A stretch of DNA of 64,000 nt from Imbricaverruca yamaguchii. Its lineage: Eukaryota; Arthropoda; Thecostraca; Neoverrucidae. Within the stretch, counting starts at the first letter, position 1, and the number at the start of each line of letters is the position of its first letter. The stretch spans positions 867,501 to 931,500 of the forward strand of contig JAOTOL010001648.1 of assembly GCA_034440575.1 (NCBI GenBank), read 5' to 3'. Below, piece after piece: positions 61,260 through 64,000 of the stretch. The position numbers and the translations under genes were made by a program. Under the pieces are notes generated by a model that saw only the letters and a program-made list of their open reading frames with translations, did no database searches and was not told where the DNA came from.

Positions 61260-62880
61260 CACGACCGGGTAATATACGTTTATCTGGCGTTCAAAAGATA
61301 GATTTAGTTTATCTTTTCAACGTCAATTCGGCGTTTAACGTTCTGTTGTTGTGATTGAGTGGTGGTGAAACATTCGAAATTTTGTTGGCTGTTTGTAGCC
61401 AGGTTGGAAGCATTGATTTGCATGTAACTAGAAAATTGCATTTCCTAGCGCACCTCTTTTGGCCACGTGGTAGAGAGGTAGCCCTGGAAAGTAGTCACAG
61501 GTTGAATTGCATGCAATGTTGTGTTGCGTTTGTGTTTTATTTACGCTGAAAAAGCATGGTTGTTCACTCATGATGGAAATGTGGGAAATAATATTTTGTG
61601 GATGTGCATGCAGCCCTGACAGAATCTTGCAAGTATATCTGAAGAACATAGCCATGTAGGAAATCATTGGCCCAGTGAGATTCAGGTGCATATTGTAAGC
61701 AATGAAAAACCCCTGACAATTCAATGATACTCCAAACGCAACTTGGCACTGCCAAATTATGCATGATGGTGAAAAAGATTCATGATTTCGATTGCTGCAA
61801 ATGCCAATTCATTTGAATTTTCAGAGCCAAAAGCATTGGTTGTGCATGCCCAGTGCTAACTACAGATGCTTTCTTTTTCTCGTGTGTGCATGATATGCAT
61901 ATTGAAATGTGTGCATGTTAATTTTGGTCCCTGGTCTTTGGAGTACGCTTACAGTCAAGTTTATCACAGCATTCAACATTCTTTGTTAAAAAATGATGCA
62001 TTACAAATGGATCACAGATAATGCACGATTTTCCACTGAGAGATTGATGATCTGACTCAAGCCCCTAGCATGCATTGCCCATTAGCTGGTTTGCATACAT
62101 TTCACAAACTTCTTCACCAGTGCAAACAAAGACTTGCACGTCGCTTGTTGAGCTCACCATATAATTGTCTAAAACACTGAAATATACTTAATATTTAAAT
62201 ATATTTGATGCATTAAAAAATATATTAAACACGGTGTGGTGGTGCTAGACCACATGAGCAGAAGCATGATGAAATCTTCATCTTTCATGATTCTCTGACA
62301 GGAAAATCAGTGGTCGATAACCTAAAAGTAAAAATGTCAGAATATAACGCGCGATATATCTCAGCTTTCATCGGTACAAGTATTCAGGATCTTCACACAG
62401 CTTCAGCATCGGCGGCAGTCGCATCAGCATGCTCTCATTGGCGTCATAATTAATTTGCAGGGAAGCGTAAAAGGAACGTTTTCGTTCGAGGGAACAGCGT
62501 GCGTTATTCCCGGTGTATTTCCGCTCGTTTTACGACGTCTATCTTCTGTTTGATGTTCGATATCCGTTCGTTTTAACGAATGATTGACGCTCAGAATTAA
62601 CAAGTGTGAACCGAGCTTAACGAGGATAACAAGGAAGTGTAGGCTCCCTCCTTCACGCAGCCTTCGATGCGAGACTGCATGTCAATTTGCCCATCTGACA
62701 GGATATGATGCCATAAATGGAGACGCCATGATGCGCTTCGGATGCCTTCGAATGTCCCTTTCACTGATCACCGTGACCTGGTAGCTCAGGCCGCCAACAA
62801 TTAGACGTCTATGGCGGGGCTTCGGAATATCAAGGATGCGTTTCACACCTTTCGTTTCTCTCATTCTTCCTACGTGCCAC
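61260..62880. other. AT-rich, no gene seen
   Basis: CAAGTGTGAACCGAGCTT at 62600-62617 resembles the inverted end of the MITE-like element at 61100 and may mark another fragment. No exon found. Confidence 0.45.
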
Positions 62881-62919
62881 ATTGCGACATGTCCCTCCCA
62901 ACCAGACTTGTGCTCGACT

Positions 62920-63245
62920 CGAGATGAATCGAAAATCAACTCGTGAATCAATCGTTTTTGGATGAGTCGCGAGGTGAATCGATTCTTTCCCAAAAATATA
63001 CATTGAGTCGTGAGCTGAATCATATCTTTCTTTCTTTTTTAAATTAGTCGAATCATGAGTCAATCATTCAAATATCACGAGTGGGCATTGCACACTGAAT
63101 CATATGGCGCATGTGTCTGGTACCTCTGAGTCGGATCTGAATCGATTCAAATTTCTGTCAATCTGTTTGAGTCACGAGTCGAATAAGATCTCAAGATCTA
63201 TGAGTCACATGTGAGTCGACTAAAAATAAATTGAGTCGAGCACAA
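62920..63245 (+). repeat. Degenerate GAGTCG/ATGAGTC repeats
   Basis: Motifs such as TGAGTCGNGAG, GAATCGATTC and CGAATCATGAGTCA recur at irregular spacing. Probably an eroded satellite. Confidence 0.55.
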
Positions 63246-63249
63246 GTCT

Positions 63250-63535
63250 GCTCTCAACCGTTTATATTTGAAAATAATGTCCATTGGGGTGGGTAGACAC
63301 CATTTGCGAATTTCTGGGACGTCGAAATACAGTGGCACAATTCCAAGGAGCTCTCATCTTGTGGATGATTGGATTTTTGTGGGAGGGCCTCTTGCCGAAG
63401 TTCGGTGCGCATTGCTGTACAATATTCGTCAAAAAGTGCCATTCCATGCATCCAAAGGGGCCCTTCCGGGGTCTGGGGTGTCCTTTGTCCAAGTGCGCCT
63501 GGTTGAAAAGATGACACACGATTGCGTCAGTTCAC
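63250..63535. other. No gene seen
   Basis: Unique sequence. Short open frames on both strands without support. Confidence 0.5.
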
Positions 63536-63539
63536 AGTG

Positions 63540-63870
63540 TGTGGCGCGACATGCACGGTCCGGGTCAGAGCGGGGAAGACCGCGGACGGGGGTGACCGGC
63601 GGTCGGGACGGGTCCGCCACCAGCCCAGCCGCCAGGGCGCGCACGGTCGGCGCCCGGTTGGGGCATCGGAGGCGTGACGTCACGTCCGCGCGCGGACTCC
63701 CGCAGCAGTTGGCGGGTTCCCCCTCCCCCCGCGCGGCGGCGCTCGCCGCCGATGCAGGGGTGCCGCCACGGAGGGACGGGGGATGGCCGGCGCCACCGGA
63801 AGTCTTCCCATGAAAAGAAAATGGTGGTGATTTTGTGGGTTTTTTTTGGTCAATTCCATCCTGGGGTAAG
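63540..63870 (+). promoter_or_regulatory. CpG-rich island with CRE and a donor-like site
   Basis: Dense CpG from 63545 to 63800 holds a perfect TGACGTCA (63675-63682). It is followed on the plus strand by CTGGG|GTAAGC at about 63864. This could be a promoter plus 5' noncoding exon of a gene lying to the right of the window. No coding frame confirms it. Confidence 0.35.
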
Positions 63871-64000
63871 CAGGGATGATACGATAGACCATAAAGACGA
63901 CATGCTAAATTTTGGTCTGATCTCCGCTTCGGTTCGGGAGTTGTTCTGGAAAAACACCAGATGAGGCAACAGTTTTCCTCACGACAGTTATGTGGTCAAG

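Overview
This is a eukaryotic nuclear window, almost certainly from an animal and most likely an arthropod. The evidence is GT-AG introns with branch-point-like sequences, large C2H2 zinc-finger exons, tRNA-derived SINEs, a decayed mariner element, CpG-rich islands and many microsatellites and minisatellites. A GC-rich-exon crustacean would fit, but nothing in the window fixes the species. There are no bacterial operons, CRISPR arrays or rRNA genes.

One convincing protein gene fills the first ~20 kb on the minus strand. Four coding exons (14524-13982, 10315-6796, 5146-1205 and 311 to beyond base 1) have good splice sites, and their intron phases match at every junction (0, 1, 0). Together they carry about 8.3 kb of coding sequence, roughly 2,770 codons, and the gene runs off the left edge. 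The product is a large, mostly disordered, probably nuclear protein with at least ten C2H2/C2HC fingers, a Lys/Ala/Pro-rich histone-H1-like region, Pro/Thr/Glu repeats and a helical C-terminal segment. I cannot name it. A donor at 19399/19398 next to a CpG-rich segment with a perfect TGACGTCA and an NRF1-like palindrome suggests a 5' noncoding exon and promoter. Two exons each contain one apparent extra base that breaks the frame.

The introns and the remaining ~44 kb are accessory sequence. Roughly a sixth of the window is tandem repeat: pentamers TCGGG and CAGGA, hexamers GAGACA and GGAGAT, and minisatellites with units of 11 to 88 bp. Modular SINEs share a central core but carry different heads and tails. 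Other items are a ~340-bp dispersed repeat in two introns, a mariner relic near 38.5-39.3 kb flanked at a distance by two inverted arrays of one ~48-bp satellite, a recent 1.6-kb tandem duplication at 48.1-51.2 kb, fold-back sequences and a MITE-like element near 61.1 kb. Outside the zinc-finger gene I see only two weak exon candidates (37.6 kb minus, 46.85 kb plus).

I did not find a clear new multi-gene system. The most unusual items are the unrecognised giant zinc-finger protein, the modular SINEs, the intronic G-quadruplex-type array, the inverted satellite pair and the excess of TGACGTCA palindromes.
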